A program made the translations under genes and the position numbers. From Anthoceros angustus (lineage: Eukaryota > Streptophyta > Anthocerotopsida > Anthocerotales > Anthocerotaceae), in contig VJWM01000253.1 in the NCBI GenBank assembly GCA_010909165.1, positions 62,001 to 126,000 on the forward strand: DNA of 64,000 nt, read 5' to 3'. Shown piece by piece: positions 34,641-47,819 of this stretch. The notes beneath the pieces were generated by a model. The model ran no database searches and was not told where the DNA came from. It saw only the letters and a program-made list of their open reading frames with translations. Position 1 is the first letter of the stretch. Each line of letters opens with the position of its first letter.

Positions 34641-37600
34641 TTGGTTAAGTGCCGAGCCTCATGCTTCAGAAGCTTGGAGGTGGGAGGTTCTAGAAACATT
34701 TGAGCGTCATCCGATTGCACACTTGTCAGGCAGGAGATCTTTTGCGATCGCCTCACACACTGCCACGGTATGGTATCACATGTGTTCGATGATTTTGTTC
34801 AATCCAGCTTCCACAAGTGTTCACTAGCCTGCACAGGCACAAGTGTACAGGACAGTGATCCATGTAGGTTTTGAGATGGAAAAATGCTGACAAGTGTGCT
34901 TGTGATGTGGTCAGCCTGGATGGTCCAGGCTGGCATGGCCTGACTTGGAGACTGGGCCTCCAGTGCGAGAGAGGCCTTTGGAACCTGTACAACAACAGGG
35001 TCTGCACTGGGCAGAGGATGTTGGTTCGACATCGATGGATGCGAGAAGGAAGGTCCTTCCAGCCCCGTCCCGTCCAGTCCAGTCCAGTCCAGTCCAGCCC
35101 CAGCCCCATCCCGGGGCCGGGGAGCCAGACAGGGCGTTACATCCACATGCGGGGGGATCTAGGGCGAGCACAGCGACCTCGTCCCGGCGTCCAGTCGCGA
35201 TTACAGCGACCGTCCATCTCCATCGCGGACCGGGCGGCGGGCGGGGCGAGGGGCGAGGGCGAGGGCGAGGGGCCGGGAGATTTTGCCGTCGCCGAGGGCG
35301 ATGGCGATACTGGCGATACCAACCCAATACGATACGATACGATATGATACGGGCGCCAGGGCTGTCAGGCGGGGCAGGTAAGAAAAGCGGGAGTTACTAC
35401 GAGCGCGGGGCGGGGCCCGCCGCTCCGACTGGCTTGCGTCAGGCGAGGCCATCACGTACCGTGATGGCGACGCATGCACCGCTGCGATTCGGCCGCGTGG
35501 CAACGTGCGTGGTTAGGTTGTGTGGTCAAACGGGCGCCCGGTTGGGTCAAGCCGTCGCTCTCGCTCGCCATGTGACCACAGTCACCAGAGTGCGGGTCTG
35601 GGAACTGCTTTGGCAAACCCTTTGCCAGGCCAGGCTAGCTGCCAGTTCCGCTTTCCGTCCCGTTCCGTTGCCGCCGCTGCAGAAGCGCGGGTACCGCCTG
35701 CGGGTCCTGCCAGGCTCCACCCCTCGATGGCTGTCGTTGGTCGCCGCAACTGGAGATACCACTTCCGCCAAGCGAACCTACAAAAGTCTCTCGAGACATC
35801 ATATAGCACGCTTGCTATGCTACAAGTGGCACATATCATATAAACAATAAAGAGCAATTGAAAAGGATGATAGAAATAAATTTAAATATGTTTCTATATG
35901 ATCTAATTAGACATGGGAAGGAAGAGGTTGTCTCTCCTCTTCGAGGAAAAATTCTTTAGGAGGCCACAAATTCTTCTAGACCATTCTGTAAAAATTTATA
36001 AGGGATGGTAAACAATCTTTAAAAGAAATTTGAAAATGTGTTGTGTGCAAGTGTGAAGGTTGGAAAACAAGCAGAAAAGGGATGTAGAAATTGCATAAAC
36101 GACAAAAAAGTGTACATGAAAAGTACTTCGGAGTTACTAGGAAAAGATCAAAGTAGAGGCAAAGAAATGCATCAAGTGAAAGAGAAACTTGACGCAACTA
36201 GAAAAAAGGTTCATTCCCTCTAAGTGATAGGGTTGCACTACAAGGGTGAACATGTTTGGGTGCAGTAATTCTCATGAATCCCATTTGGGATGGGTTCCAC
36301 GAATGGTTTCGGGAAGTTACACATTTTCAACACTAAATTAAGATCTAGTTCTCTAAAATGAGAAATAACTTTTACAAATTAAAAAATAAATTATTAAAAC
36401 CACATATATAAAGCGTGAACGAGGAGAAGGAACGGGGAGAGGGAACGGGGAGGGAGGAGAGAGAGGAGAGAGAACGAGGAGGGGAAGGCTGTATCGGGTG
36501 ACCCATGAGGCCCATTGCTGGCAAGGGCAGTCAGATTCACTGTCACCTGACTATGTTTCTGAAGTCACTAGGTCCCTCGTGAGAGTTGTATATGAAAAAG
36601 AGAAGTTAGATATTTGGTAAGAAAGTGCGATAGGACAAAGTTTGACTTCAGGGGCAAAGGACGAGGTCTGGAGTATTGGACGATGCTTTTAATAAGATGT
36701 TCATTATATGAAAAAACTTGCTGCAAAAACTTGATATGATATAATATGAGAATTCCATTTTGGCTTTTCATCTGGCAAGATCCATAAAACGACTTCCGAG
36801 AAATTAGTTCATCCTATTTGTGACGAATTCAACCCCCATTCGATTTTCTGATGCCGTCGCTCCAGATTCAACTTGTAAAGTTAAAGGTGAAAAGGAGCGA
36901 TTAATCTCCTTACCTGAAGTTGTAATAGTATATAGATAAAGAGCTAGTTATAAACTCTGGTACATAGATAACTTTTGCTATTCCTTAGAAGACTATACAA
37001 CAACTTGGATCGACACATGAATTCTTGATTTGATTTTCTTCTGTTCTATGGGCCCCAACACATTGGTGGTTGGCTTTCCTAATCAAAAATTTCGTGGTTG
37101 GGAACTACTAGGTTTTTTATCATTTTTTATTATGTCCAAAATTAGGATTCTCATATCATAGTTGAGTGAAGGAACCTGGCTTGGATTTATCCAAAACCGG
37201 TCTTTGACCACGCTCCAACAACAAATGCATTAGCTTAAAGGTCCTAAAGTATATCGACTACCACAAGCGTCAACATCTAGAGGCGCTGTACCTACTCTTG
37301 TTCAATGCATAGGCCACCTTTCTATAACATGATAAGTACGGCCTCTTAATCACATTACTTAGCAACTCGAGTATGTATGTATTTTTGGCTTTAAAACAAT
37401 ATGAATGCTTATAGATCATTACCTCATCTTGTCTCAAAGGTATCACATTTCTTGAGTTCAAGAATACTTCTAATGATAAATGCTACAAGAAGTGTCCAAT
37501 GGTAATGTGGCCTGCAACAACTCTTGTGAGATAGCAGGTACCATATGTCACATCACCTTATTTAGTAACCTGAGTGATTATATTATCTTAGCATGCTCAA

Positions 37601-38091
37601 ATATAAGGTTCGTAGAAGAGGCAACAAAGCTACATATTAATGAGGATGTTGTACCGTATGCTACATAATGGAAGGATTACTTTGTAGCAATGCAGCTACA
37701 TGTCAATGAAGATCTCATATGGTAGCTACATGTCCATGAGGATCTCACTCCATATATTACACTAATATAATGAAAATTCGAGAAGAGTTGCTTGGAGACA
37801 ATTACTTGGAGTTCAGTAGATCTTTTTTAATAGAATTTGATATTTTATAAAAATAAAATATCAATATACTTTTTTGAGGTTTTACTTATGCCTGTGTGAA
37901 GGATATTTAAGCACGAGGGAAAGTGCTCTCGAGACGTAGGTAGGTATCCACAAGTTCTAGGCAAGCCTCATCCGCTGACTTGGAGACGGATTATACAGTG
38001 CCATGTGTTGCAGCTATCATTCCTGTTGCTGAACGCTAAGCTCATTGACGCAGGGCGCCCGCCCTCCGCCCTTAGCAGGCCAGGTTCAGCC
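34641..38091. other. Gene-free; microsatellites, then AT-rich DNA
   Basis: A (GTCCA)n tract lies at about 35070-35095 and a (GATAC)n tract at about 35322-35350. 34900-35760 is GC-rich with open frames on several strands but no domain. 35860-38000 is AT-rich; 36420-36485 is a pure purine tract; three diverged copies of an AGCTACATGTCAATGAAGATC-type unit lie near 37627-37750. I see no gene. Confidence 0.45.
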
Positions 38092-38886
38092 ATGGCTCCC
38101 AAGAAGGGAGCGGCGGTGAATGGCAAGGGCAAGGCATCCAAGTACGCGGACGATGCACCGTGGAGGAAAACCGGGGAAAAGGCAGTCCCTATTATCTCTC
38201 AGGGTGCCATTCTCTCTGTCCGTGAAGGCCCTAATTTCCACTACGCCATGAGCATCATGAAGGTGAGCAATGAATCCTCTCTCCACTCTGCTTTGTGCTC
38301 GTACTCCACTATGCGTTTGGCTTTGTACTGCTGAATGTACGCCTGTAGGGAAGTTCTTGGCCTTGCATCTTTGGGACACAAGCTATTTTCTGCTTGCAAT
38401 TCCAGTCCGTTCCTGTGTTTACATTGGGAGCCTGATTTGTTTTTTTAGTTTGTCGCTCTCACTGATCCGCTGAGCGTGTTTTAGCAGCATCCGGATCCTA
38501 TAGGCATGGGGTTAGCCACAGAGGCTTTTGTGGAGCCAGCTGGACCAGATTGTATTGTTCCAGGTCAAGTCAAGCCTTTAAGGATACAAGGCATTCAGGT
38601 ATGAACATCTGCCATAAGCTTGTGTCGGGGCTCGGTAGTCGTTGTGTGAGACCCTGGAAGCTGACTTTGATAGTGGTGTTGGCAGATCTGGCCGCTTCCT
38701 TTCCAGCTTTCTGGCAGCTTAAAGGCATTGGAACCAATCGGTCGAGAGCTGAAGACCATTAGTAGAGTAAGTAGTTCTTTCAATTTGCTGCATGTAGTGT
38801 TATGCAGCTGACGGATGTACCTGTCTGTGCACCAGTTACTGGAAAAGGCTTTCGACTTGATGCAAGCCCCTTTCGGCGAGAGATGA
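38092..38886 (+). CDS. Small conserved-looking protein of unknown function (four exons)
   Basis: Exons 38092-38262, 38488-38598, 38686-38766 and 38836-38886 join in phase 0 at every junction, with standard sites (AAG|GTGAGC, TTAGCAG|CAT, CAG|GTATGA, GGCAG|ATC, AGA|GTAAGT, CACCAG|TTA). The 137-aa product has a basic Ala/Lys/Gly N-terminus (MAPKKGAAVNGKGKASKY), then AILSVREGPNFHYAMSIMK, HPDPIGMGLATEAFVEPAGP and IVPGQVKPLRIQGIQIWPLP. No signal peptide or membrane segment is visible. I do not recognise the family. The exon-intron regularity and the preservation of the same exons in the neighbouring decayed copy argue that it is a real gene. The C-terminus (APFGER) is short and may itself be truncated by a frameshift. 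Confidence 0.7.
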
Positions 38887-39867
38887 AAGGGATGCGTAGG
38901 GCATCTCAAGTCCAATCCACCGTCAGCCTGGGTATTTTGGTTAGCCACGGACTGCGTTGCTCCTACCTGCTTTCCGCTGGGGCAGGTTCGCCTCGCACAG
39001 ATTCCATTCTTTTGTAAATTGTTTCTTCTGATCTTTCTGATCGACTAAAAGTGCACATCCAAATGGCTTTGAGCGACAAGGGGTTCACGCGAGCGGCCCA
39101 TTATATGCTACAGGCGTGGCCAAAATGCCCTAGCCCCTGTCCACCATCTGGGACATCCTAGATGAGACTTGGGTCAAGGTCACAAGCCTTCAGAATACAT
39201 ACATGGACTAGATAATTGATTGGTATTCCAACAACGTCTCTCCACCATTGGACAGTCCCTAAAGTTAATCCTGGTTGCCTGACAAACAGACCAGCGTCTT
39301 AGCTTTCAGATGGGAGTAGACCGCAACAACAATAGTGAGTTACTCACAGTCCATCGCTTTGAAGATTCCTAGAACGTCTCTGCTGTTGACAATTCTTGTC
39401 TCACTTCCTTCAAGATAGAAGAGAGGTTAAAAGGGGTTACCCCCCTCTTCTAATAGCCTGGGCCGTCTCTACTGTTGTGCAAATCTTGTTTCATTGTTGA
39501 TGGTGATTGCACTGGGATAACCAACGGACCTGAGTTCCAACGCCTTTGCTGTCTGCTTGCGGTGTAAAGCTCTCCCTTTCACACCCACCATGCAGAAACT
39601 GAGCATGGAAATGTCCGCACGTAAATGGACTAGAATAAAATTCTCTTTAAAAGTTAGAATATGAAACATTCTCACCAGGACCATATCAGCGCAGTACTCT
39701 CGCTCTCCAGAATTCCTGGTCTGCTTCTCGACCAGCACCTTATCCATTGGCCCATGCTATGAATTGTGAACGCAGGTTGAGGTTTCTTACATTGATCAAA
39801 ACAAAGGTTTTGATCAGCTTAGTCATGTAGGGAACCTGCCCCTTGGCAACCACGCAACTAGTGTCTT

Positions 39868-40553
39868 CCAAGAAGGGAGCGGCGGGCAAGGATGAGGGCA
39901 ATGCATCCAAAGTGCGCGGAGGATGGACCGTGGAGGAAAACTGAGGAAACGATAGTCCCTATTATCCATCCTTGGAGTCCGTGAAAGCAGGCCCTAATGT
40001 CCACTACGTCATATGCATCATGAAGGTGAGCAATCAATCACCTCACCCCTCTGCTTCGGCTCATACTCCACCATGCGTTGGCTATGCACTCCTGAGCGTA
40101 CTTGTGTGGAGCAATTGTCAGGGCTTACATTTGTGATCCACAAGTTCTTTTCTGATCCGCTGAGCGCAAGTTTAAGAAACATCCGGATCCTATTGGCATG
40201 GGTTCAGCCATAGAAGCTTTTGTGGAGCCTGTTGGGCCAGGTTGGATTGTTCTTGGTCCATTAAAGCCTTTAAGGATACAGGGCATTCAGGTATGCTCAT
40301 CGGCCACAAGCTCTTGTTGTGGCTCGGTAGTCGTTGTGTGAGACGTGGAAGCTCACATTGCAATTGGTGTCTTCATGGAATGACAGCAGATCTGTTTCCA
40401 GCTTTCTCTCAGCGTCAAAGCATGGAAACCAATATAGAAGTGATTCTTTCTTTCAATCTACTTTCAGACACAACAAGGTAGTGTTGTGCAGCTGATGGAT
40501 GTAGCGGTTTCCGCCAGTTATTGGAAAGGCTTTCCACTTGATGCAAGCCCCTT
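39868..40553 (+). pseudogene. Decayed tandem copy of the 38.1-kb gene
   Basis: All four exons are recognisable: an exon 1 relic ending ATGAAG|GTGAGC at 40026, exon 2 with CATCCGGATCCTATTGGCATGGG (about 40177-40291) ending CAG|GTATGC, an exon 3 relic near 40388, and exon 4 with TTATTGGAAAGGC near 40515. The start codon is lost, exon 1 has several indels and exon 4 has a one-base deletion relative to unit 1. No product can be made as it stands. Confidence 0.75.
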
Positions 40554-41200
40554 TCGGTGGGAGTTAAGGAAGGCAGGTCGGGAGCCAGGCTACTTTGCTG
40601 AGGCCACGGGTGTGCTGCTCCAAGTTGCTTTCCGCAAGGGCAGATTTGCATGACACGGTTCCGTTCGTTGTAAATTGCTCATTGAGTCTAAATTTCTCGG
40701 CTAGAAGTGCACATCCAAAATCCTATGGCGGCAAATGCCCTCGTTATATGCTACAAGCATCGCCACAAGCCTATTGCTCCTTGTCACCGCCTGGGACATG
40801 CTTGATGAGACTTGGGTCAAGGCCACAAGCGTCCACATTAGATACGCTGGCTGGATGATTTGGAAAGTTCTTATGTCGAGAGTCCAACACAGTTTTTCCT
40901 CCCTTAACACACCACGAACGTGGCCCTAGATTGCCTGACAAAATCGACCAGCCTGAGCAATCAAGGAGGGAGAGCAGTCTACTGCAGCAGTAGAAGTGAC
41001 AACGGTTCCAGCTAAGTTACTCACAGTCCGTCCCTTATAGTTGCTTGGGACGTCCTTGCTCTTGTTCAAGTCTTGTTTCTCTTCCTTGTTCATGAAGAGC
41101 ATGTTGATTGCACTGAGATAACCAACAGTCTTTAGTTCCAAAGCCTTTGCTACCTTCATGCCGTAATCGTTGTCAAGCTCTCCCTTTCATACGGCCATCA

Positions 41201-42917
41201 TGCAGAAACTGTTGCAGATCAAGCTGTTAAGTGAGCAAGTTTTTCAATCCATATCCGGTTAGCCACACTTGAACACACAGTGGGACAACATGAACATACT
41301 GTACCTGCATGGAAATTGTGGACACAATAAGGATCCAACAAATGCCCTGAACAGAGCACGAAGCTCATTTACTCAAGTCTTGGAGCCCTCGGAGAGCACA
41401 TCCCCGCAACGACACAAATCAGCGCACAACACTGAATGGTCGTAAGATTGTTAGAAGGATGGGCTTACCATAAGCATTAATGCCCGGCAGATTGGCTAGC
41501 CAGACCAGGCTAGTTCAAGAATCTTCTTGAAGACTCTTGGAGGACGGTCTTTCCCTGTGTACCATTAGGCTAGCAGACAAAGACCTTTCACAATTCCGAA
41601 AGCAAAATAAATCATTAACTTCTAACAATCTAAGTCCTCCGAAATGGGTTGGAAAGTACTTGCGCACCAACAGTGCAAGCAGACCGGGAGCAATATCGGA
41701 GGTTCTCGGATCTGCTCACATACCCCAATGACAACCTGGGTCCTTTCAAAGTACCCGTGCACAACGCAAGCAGAGCGGGAGCAAAATGGAAGCTTCTCTT
41801 ACCTGCTCATGCACCCCAATGCCGAGAAACTGAACTTAGTAGGGCTTCTCTCCAATGTAGTTCCCTGGTGGGTTGTAGCTGCAGATGATGAAGATGGAAG
41901 AATCTTTACAGTTGATTGTTGCATATCCCAGATGGGTTGTCGATTTCGCCACAACCTGCATGAGCTGCCAGTCCAACAATAGTTAAACCAACCCGGAATG
42001 TGGAGGAGAATCCAAGCAGGCTCCTGCGAGCTCGTTCCAACTGCGACGCAGTCGGAATAAAAGGATGAGAGCGAGTGCACCAAGCAAGTACTTGGGTGTA
42101 ACGTCCACACATCCGGCCTGAGGCGCAGCTGTTAGTGGCGTAGTTTTAGTACTTCTCCTCACTGGTCCACGCGTGACCGCACTGCATCACCCGCGGTGGA
42201 GCGCCATAGCCCCAGAACAAATTCTCCCCGTACTGGCCGTGGGAGTGCACCAGATTGCAGTTGTCTGTGTCCCGCCGGTGATTACTGGCGGGCGTAGGCT
42301 TACGGCAGGGGATCCCAGCTGAGAGGATGCAGCGAATCTCAGGCTATGAATAAATAGATCGATAGATGATAGTTGTGTGAGCGACATTCCTGCGGGTGGG
42401 CGACTGGGGCACGAGGAGCGCGGCAAGCCTGGAATGGGAGAGTCTCTTGGATCTTGGGCGACTGGGGTGCACGAGGAGCGCGGCAGGCCTGGAACGGGAG
42501 AGTCTCTAGGTTCTTGCGAACTTGTGAACGTGGCTGTCCGCGCATGTGTTCAAACTGAAGTGTTCTTGACTAGACTTTGCCGGACTCTAATTAATTAATC
42601 TTAAGTTAGTCTCTCAAGCTAACCTTACCTCCTAACTAGCTACCCTCATGCTTACGCCTATCTTCTACACCGCCAGGGCCCTCCGCCCAGGGATCAGATA
42701 GCTCAGTGCTTATCTCCATCATAGACTCGTGATTAACTTTGTCCTTCACGACTAAACCTTTCTCAACCCACTGTGATAAGTTAGACGGAAAAATATCATG
42801 GAAGTTTGTAATTGTCATATATTTTGCTTCAGAGTTCACATCTACATATGCGCAATCTCTCATTCTACCAACTACATACTATATGGGACTAAGTTCAATG
42901 CTAGCTCATTGGAAAGG
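41201..42917. other. Gene-free with two short tandem repeats
   Basis: A unit of about 95 bases (GTACTTGCGCACCAACAGTG...CACATACCCCAATG) occurs twice at 41655-41823. A 59-base unit (GCGACTGGGGCACGAGGAGCG...GGGAGAGTCTCT) occurs twice at 42399-42516. No gene is supported. Confidence 0.6.
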
Positions 42918-44635
42918 TTAAGGCGAAATTGGCGGCCCTTCACCAGGACCTCCATAAGTCACACATGTTTCACCACCATTTGCATCATCTCCATTTTCAT
43001 ACCCAACATCATAAATGACAGGATCTTGTGCCTCACCCTCGTTTGGCCCGTCTACAAGGACGCGATTTATAATAATGCTAAAAGTTCCACCTTATAAAGC
43101 ACACATATCTCTCGTGATATGCTCCTCAAAATTTTGAATCCTTGAGCCGAATTCCCCACTTCCCATTGGCATTGATATATCTTGCTGATCCTCTCTGGTC
43201 CGGACAACTTCACCTCTGAACGAAAAGAAATTACTAAATTATGACAATCCACCATCTCTAAATATCTCTTTTGGCTAATATCCAACTGTTTGGCTATTTA
43301 CATCTAATATCCAATCTCCGTCTTTATCCACTTCAATAGAAACTCTAAAACCTACATCACCGTCACTATCCTGTGTTTGAAAAGGATAACCGGGTATCAT
43401 TGGGCTTTCATCCACAAAAATAAACCCTGAGCATTCTAAATTATAGCATCCGTCCTCATAGGAGTCCGTCTGTCATCAACACGTTTCAAAACATAAAACA
43501 CAAAACTTACAATTCAAATTGCAAGATTGTAATTTCAATAAAGGAGGTGTAGAAAATTTAAATCACCGTCCAAAATATAAAAAATGTGGTCGATCTTCAT
43601 TTCCCGTACCATCGTACTTATATGGATACACCTATAAGGAATACCACAACTTAAAATTTACAAATGCACTGACTATAGATCTCGAAATGAAAGCGAGATA
43701 AAATTACATGACTTACTTGCCATCCAACTTCCATTGATTGAAGAATGCTTCCATAATTTTGCACCCATATTTATCCATTTGAGAAATCATTTTCATCATA
43801 AGATCTCACTGCTGGTGGTTGATAAACATTCATTGTTGTAGCTATTCCGTAGGCTTGTGAGAAGCCGTCATCAAACGATCTCAAATCCATTAACCTAGCT
43901 GCATGTTGCCCAAAGTCAAAAGGTACGAGGTAGTCAATTCTATATTTATTTCTAAAAGATCAACATTAGTCCACAATAATATGTATATCCATACATGGAT
44001 CTATGTGTGCAAATGTATTCAATATTTCTACCATCTCGAATGATTGAAAGTTAAAAGACAACATGACATATATGTTTGTACGCAAACACTCAACTAGAAA
44101 ACTTACCCAACGATCGGCAGGAGGTCGGTCATCAATGTTTTTAGAACTCGTACGACCATTGCTAAAATAGGTAGACCTCCGTTTAAAAGATCGCTCTCGC
44201 TCCAAATCAATTCTTTCTGGATGTATCACTCGAGCTATAGGAACACATCCTGGAGGACAACGTCCAACCTCTTTTTGAAACACAGTAGATATAGTCATGT
44301 TTGGGTGCTTATTTTCAAAACCTTTAGAAAGCAATGAAGTACTTTTCTTAAGTCCATTCTTCTGTATGTAGCATCACAATGAAAACATTAGAATATCATT
44401 TTAAGACATATCCAATCTCCTTTATAGAGCATCCTCCTTCACAAAGCATTATAGTGGCATTGGAAATATGAGACATGGTTTAAGACATCTACATGCATCA
44501 AGGTCATCAATCCAAACATTGAATAAAAACTGGTGTAGATGAATTTTTAACCTTATAATGTTCCCTTATAATAGGATCTTGGAAACTGAGTTGATCTTCA
44601 AATTTTACACAATCAATAATGCTGCCATCTGAAAG
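42918..44635 (-). pseudogene. Neprosin-family (DUF4409/DUF239) pseudogene
   Basis: Neprosins are secreted prolyl-type endopeptidases of plants. In order on the minus strand: LSDGSIIDCVKFEDQLSF and DPIIREHYKVKNS (44635-44530, activation-peptide domain); GRCPPGCVPIARV (about 44270) ending in a good splice site DRW|GTAAGT near 44105; an exon with LVPFDFGQHAARLM and AYGIATTMNVYQPP (about 43960-43700) ending GWQ|GTAAGT; a short exon VYPYKYDGTGNEDRP (about 43640); DGCYNLECSGFIFVDESP (about 43440); RGEVVRTREDQQDIS with PMGSGEFGS (about 43200); and CVTYGGPGEGPPISP before a stop at 42918. Exon order matches the family, but in-frame stops sit at conserved positions: before IWVQNYGSI, in VGY-stop-PKEIF and at LS-stop-FSNF. 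One junction also appears out of phase. The signal-peptide exon is not found. Confidence 0.8.
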
Positions 44636-45350
44636 CTGTCATAAAAATTATTGTCAAAAAAGGAAAAAATGAAGACGTTTTTGAACTCTTATCAATAATT
44701 ACCATTACCCTTATTATTTTCTTAAAACAATATAAAACAAGAGCAAAACCAACATGTACATACTGTATAAGACTTCACAAATGATCAATTGATAACATGC
44801 ATAGCCTTGGGAATATTCTCAGACGATAAAAACCTGCTTGACTGAACTCTTGAATTCGTTGTCATGATGATCATTGAAAAACAAAATCAATGATAATACG
44901 GTATTACTGAGCCTATCCATAATGCCATGACTGAACTAGTAAATTCTATATCAAGTATTAAAACTCACACCCCTCTATCTACAAATGAACTACACATCTA
45001 TGTACATATATAGAGAAAACTACCGAGAATATCATAGATTCAACTCGAGAACTGTCCGAGGGTCAATTCTTCTAAAAATTATCCGAGGGTCAATTCTTCT
45101 AAAAATTATTGGGTTGGGGCAATGCCCACAAACCTCTTTAACAAGGAAACAGGGAAGCTCTTGCCGATGCAAAAGCTAGTAGGCATGTCAAGTTGATACG
45201 CTATACGTGAGATTTTTCTTGTAACACAGAATGGAGAACGGACCCATGTACCTATAGGACAACTTGGCTGTTCTCAGAACGGACAGAGCGCTCTCTTGTC
45301 TCATTCCAGCTCGCCCATCACACCACGCTATCCGCGATTTTGTGTGCGTT
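44636..45350. other. AT-rich gene-free stretch
   Basis: No gene is seen. A 26-base unit (CCGAGGGTCAATTCTTCTAAAAATTAT) is duplicated at 45057-45108. The stretch may contain the lost first exon and promoter of the neprosin relic. Confidence 0.4.
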
Positions 45351-45354
45351 CACA

Positions 45355-45815
45355 TGGGTGCATATGTTGCCGGCATGTCGGCGCCTGTGCACCACTCTTG
45401 CCGGCATGCCGCCCATGGTACTAGTGTTGCCGGCATGCCGCCCATGGTACTAGTGTTGCCGGCATGCCGGTGCCCATGTACTTGTGTGCTGCCGGCATGC
45501 CCCCAGTGTTGCCAGCATGCCGGCGCCCATGTACCAGTGTGTTCCTACATTGCCGACGCCCAGGCACCACTCTTGCCGGCATGGCAGTGCCCATGTACTA
45601 CTGCATTCTTGGTATGCCGGCGCCCATGGTACTAGTGTTGCCGGCATGGTGGTGCCCATGTACTGTGTTCTTTGGCATGCCGCCCATGTACATGTTGCTT
45701 GAAGCATGCATGTGCATGCCCCTTCTGCGGCATGCCGCCCATGGTACTAGTGTTGCCGGCATGCCAGCGCCCATGTACCACTGTTGCCGGCATGGCGGTG
45801 CCATGTACCACTAAC
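45355..45815. repeat. Palindromic minisatellite, GCCGGCATGCCGGC type
   Basis: About a dozen diverged copies of a 28-35 base unit built from TGCCGGCATGCCGGCGCCCATGTAC or TGCCGGCATGCCGCCCATGGTACTAGTGT. The core GCCGGCATGCCGGC is its own reverse complement. Open frames in several phases run through it only because it is repetitive. Confidence 0.9.
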
Positions 45816-47819
45816 ATCATAATTTTTGAAGGGGGTGAATAATCTCGAAGGGGGTTTTCCGTAAATAATCTCTGAAGGGGGTTTTTGATGGGCCCTAAAA
45901 CAGCGTTTTTAAGGCATTCCGGAAAACATCTCCAAAAAAAGGGGTGTCACAAACTAAAGTTCCTACTTTCCATCCAGCAATGTTTCTGTCGAATGGTGGT
46001 CGCAAACTCGAACCTATGGGATTAATGCAAAGTAGGAACAGTAAGGAAGGCCGTTCCTGCCGGGAAGGGACGACTGTAAATTTAGTTTTGGGAGGAAAAT
46101 GTGGTTTAGTAAGAACACAACAAAAGCCACGGACAGGGTATTTCCAAAACACAGTAACATCTGGAACCAGACGTACAACATTCACTCTGGGACCCCGGGA
46201 CAAACCGTGATTTCAGTTTCACTCATCACCAGAGTTCAATCCTTCGTCATCACTTGGTCCAGCTTCTCCAGCATTGTCATCACTATCTTCAGCGACACTT
46301 TGACTCGCAAGCTGTATGAAGCCGCGCAACTCGCAGAGCTTATCCCTTATCGCTTTTTTGTCCACCGCATATACATGTTTCTGTGCGTTCAACACAAACC
46401 CACAATACAAGATGGCTATTTCATTCACAAACACTTCCTGTATGTTTTTTTGGGTAATGGACCTTATTCCCTTTTTTCCTCGGCATCAGACCAGATGGGT
46501 TGGCACTCTAATGGACTATGTATTCCTACACATATCTCCCTTCGTACGCATCTGTGTGCTCGGTCCGATACTAGTGGATAAGAAAGTGAGGTCGTGGTGC
46601 ATCTAGCTTCGCGTCAATGACTCTCCCCAATCCAGAATGGCTTGTTATGCGTGTCCATAGTGCACGGTACTGCCAGAAACATCCCCTTCCAGATTTCCAT
46701 TATGTCCCCATTCATCCACGCCATTCCCACTATTGCCTTCCGGCATTTTGATATGCCTCCAAATACATATTACACTGTGGGAGGTCCCTCAATAATGCCT
46801 CATCCAGCAAAGCTTCATCCGGTACTTGAAGTGGTCGCTATGATCCACTGCACGTGAAAACCACTTCCAAGGACGCTGTAGCACTAGCCCAATGTTATTC
46901 TCCACAATGATAGCAATCTCCCGGTCCACTCAAAAGGCTTCCCACCACTTGTACTCTTGATCACCTATGGACGCAAATCTTTTAACCCTTCGTGCAAATG
47001 GGCCACACCTTCCGTCGGTGATAGGATACCTACCGTTCCCTTCTTGTCCCCCCCTAGCTTCACCCGCATGCACCGTAGGATGGTGCTAAGGGAGAGCGCC
47101 GGCCAACCGGCGCCCTCCCTTAGCACCATGTCGCACGAGGTAAGCGCTTGAATTCATATAAGCACTTCCTCGATCTACAACCAAGCAAACAAATCTAATA
47201 CGCATCTAGATATATAGGTGCAACCAATAACAACAGGAGGGAGTAGCTCGCGCATCGTGGCACAAACACACCTCCCACGAACAACACGCAAATTCCTCAC
47301 ACGCCGCCTCCTGAGTCATAGCTTTGGCCTCCTCACAACACTTGCATATCAGAGGACAAGCTATGATCCGAGCTTGTCCTCAATGGAAGGTCTATATATA
47401 CTAGACTGCACGGCATATTCCTAAGATATCCTATTGGCATCGATATGTTAGAAATATCCTAAGAATACACTATAATATGCAAGGAATATGCCAAGCATAT
47501 TACTTGAGCTTATCCACTTAGCTATTGTATTCTAAGAATACTATAATATGCAAGGAATATGCCAAGCATATTACTTGAGCTTATCCACTTAGCTATTGCT
47601 AACCATGTTTAATTAACACTAATCAATGCTTAATTAACATAAGCACCTTAGATTAATTATCACTAATCAATGCTTAATTAACATAAGCATCTTAGATTAA
47701 TTAACACTAATTACTTACTTAAAGATAAGTAATTAGATTAATTAATGCTAATCAAACACTATACCCAAGTGCAGATTAGTATCACACGACATGACAACCA
47801 CTGTCGGTGCATGCGGGTG
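45816..47819. other. No supported gene; short AT-rich direct repeats at right
   Basis: Minus-strand frames at 45895-46203 and 46219-46434 show no known domain; the second ends in an acidic tail (EDSDDNAGEAGPSDDE). An inverted GAGCGCCGGCCAACCGGCGCCCTC lies near 47095-47118. A block of about 65 bases with ATAATATGCAAGGAATATGCC is duplicated at 47462-47598, and CACTAATCAATGCTTAATTAAC-type units repeat at 47615-47760. Confidence 0.4.

Larger units (their letters stand above)
38040..41200. repeat. Segmental tandem duplication of about 1.7 kb
   Basis: Unit 1 (about 38040-39780) and unit 2 (about 39840-41200) share the four gene exons and also the downstream sequence, for example GATGAGACTTGGGTCAAGG (39161 and 40804) and AAGTGCACATCCAAA (39048 and 40706). 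Introns and flanks are included, so this is a genomic duplication and not a retrocopy. Similarity is patchy, with many indels in unit 2. Confidence 0.8.

Noticed and set aside
45264-45820. Open frames through the minisatellite encoding Cys/His/Met-rich repeats (AGMP-type)
   Set aside because: They exist in several phases and on both strands only because the DNA is repetitive; there is no start context or splice pattern.
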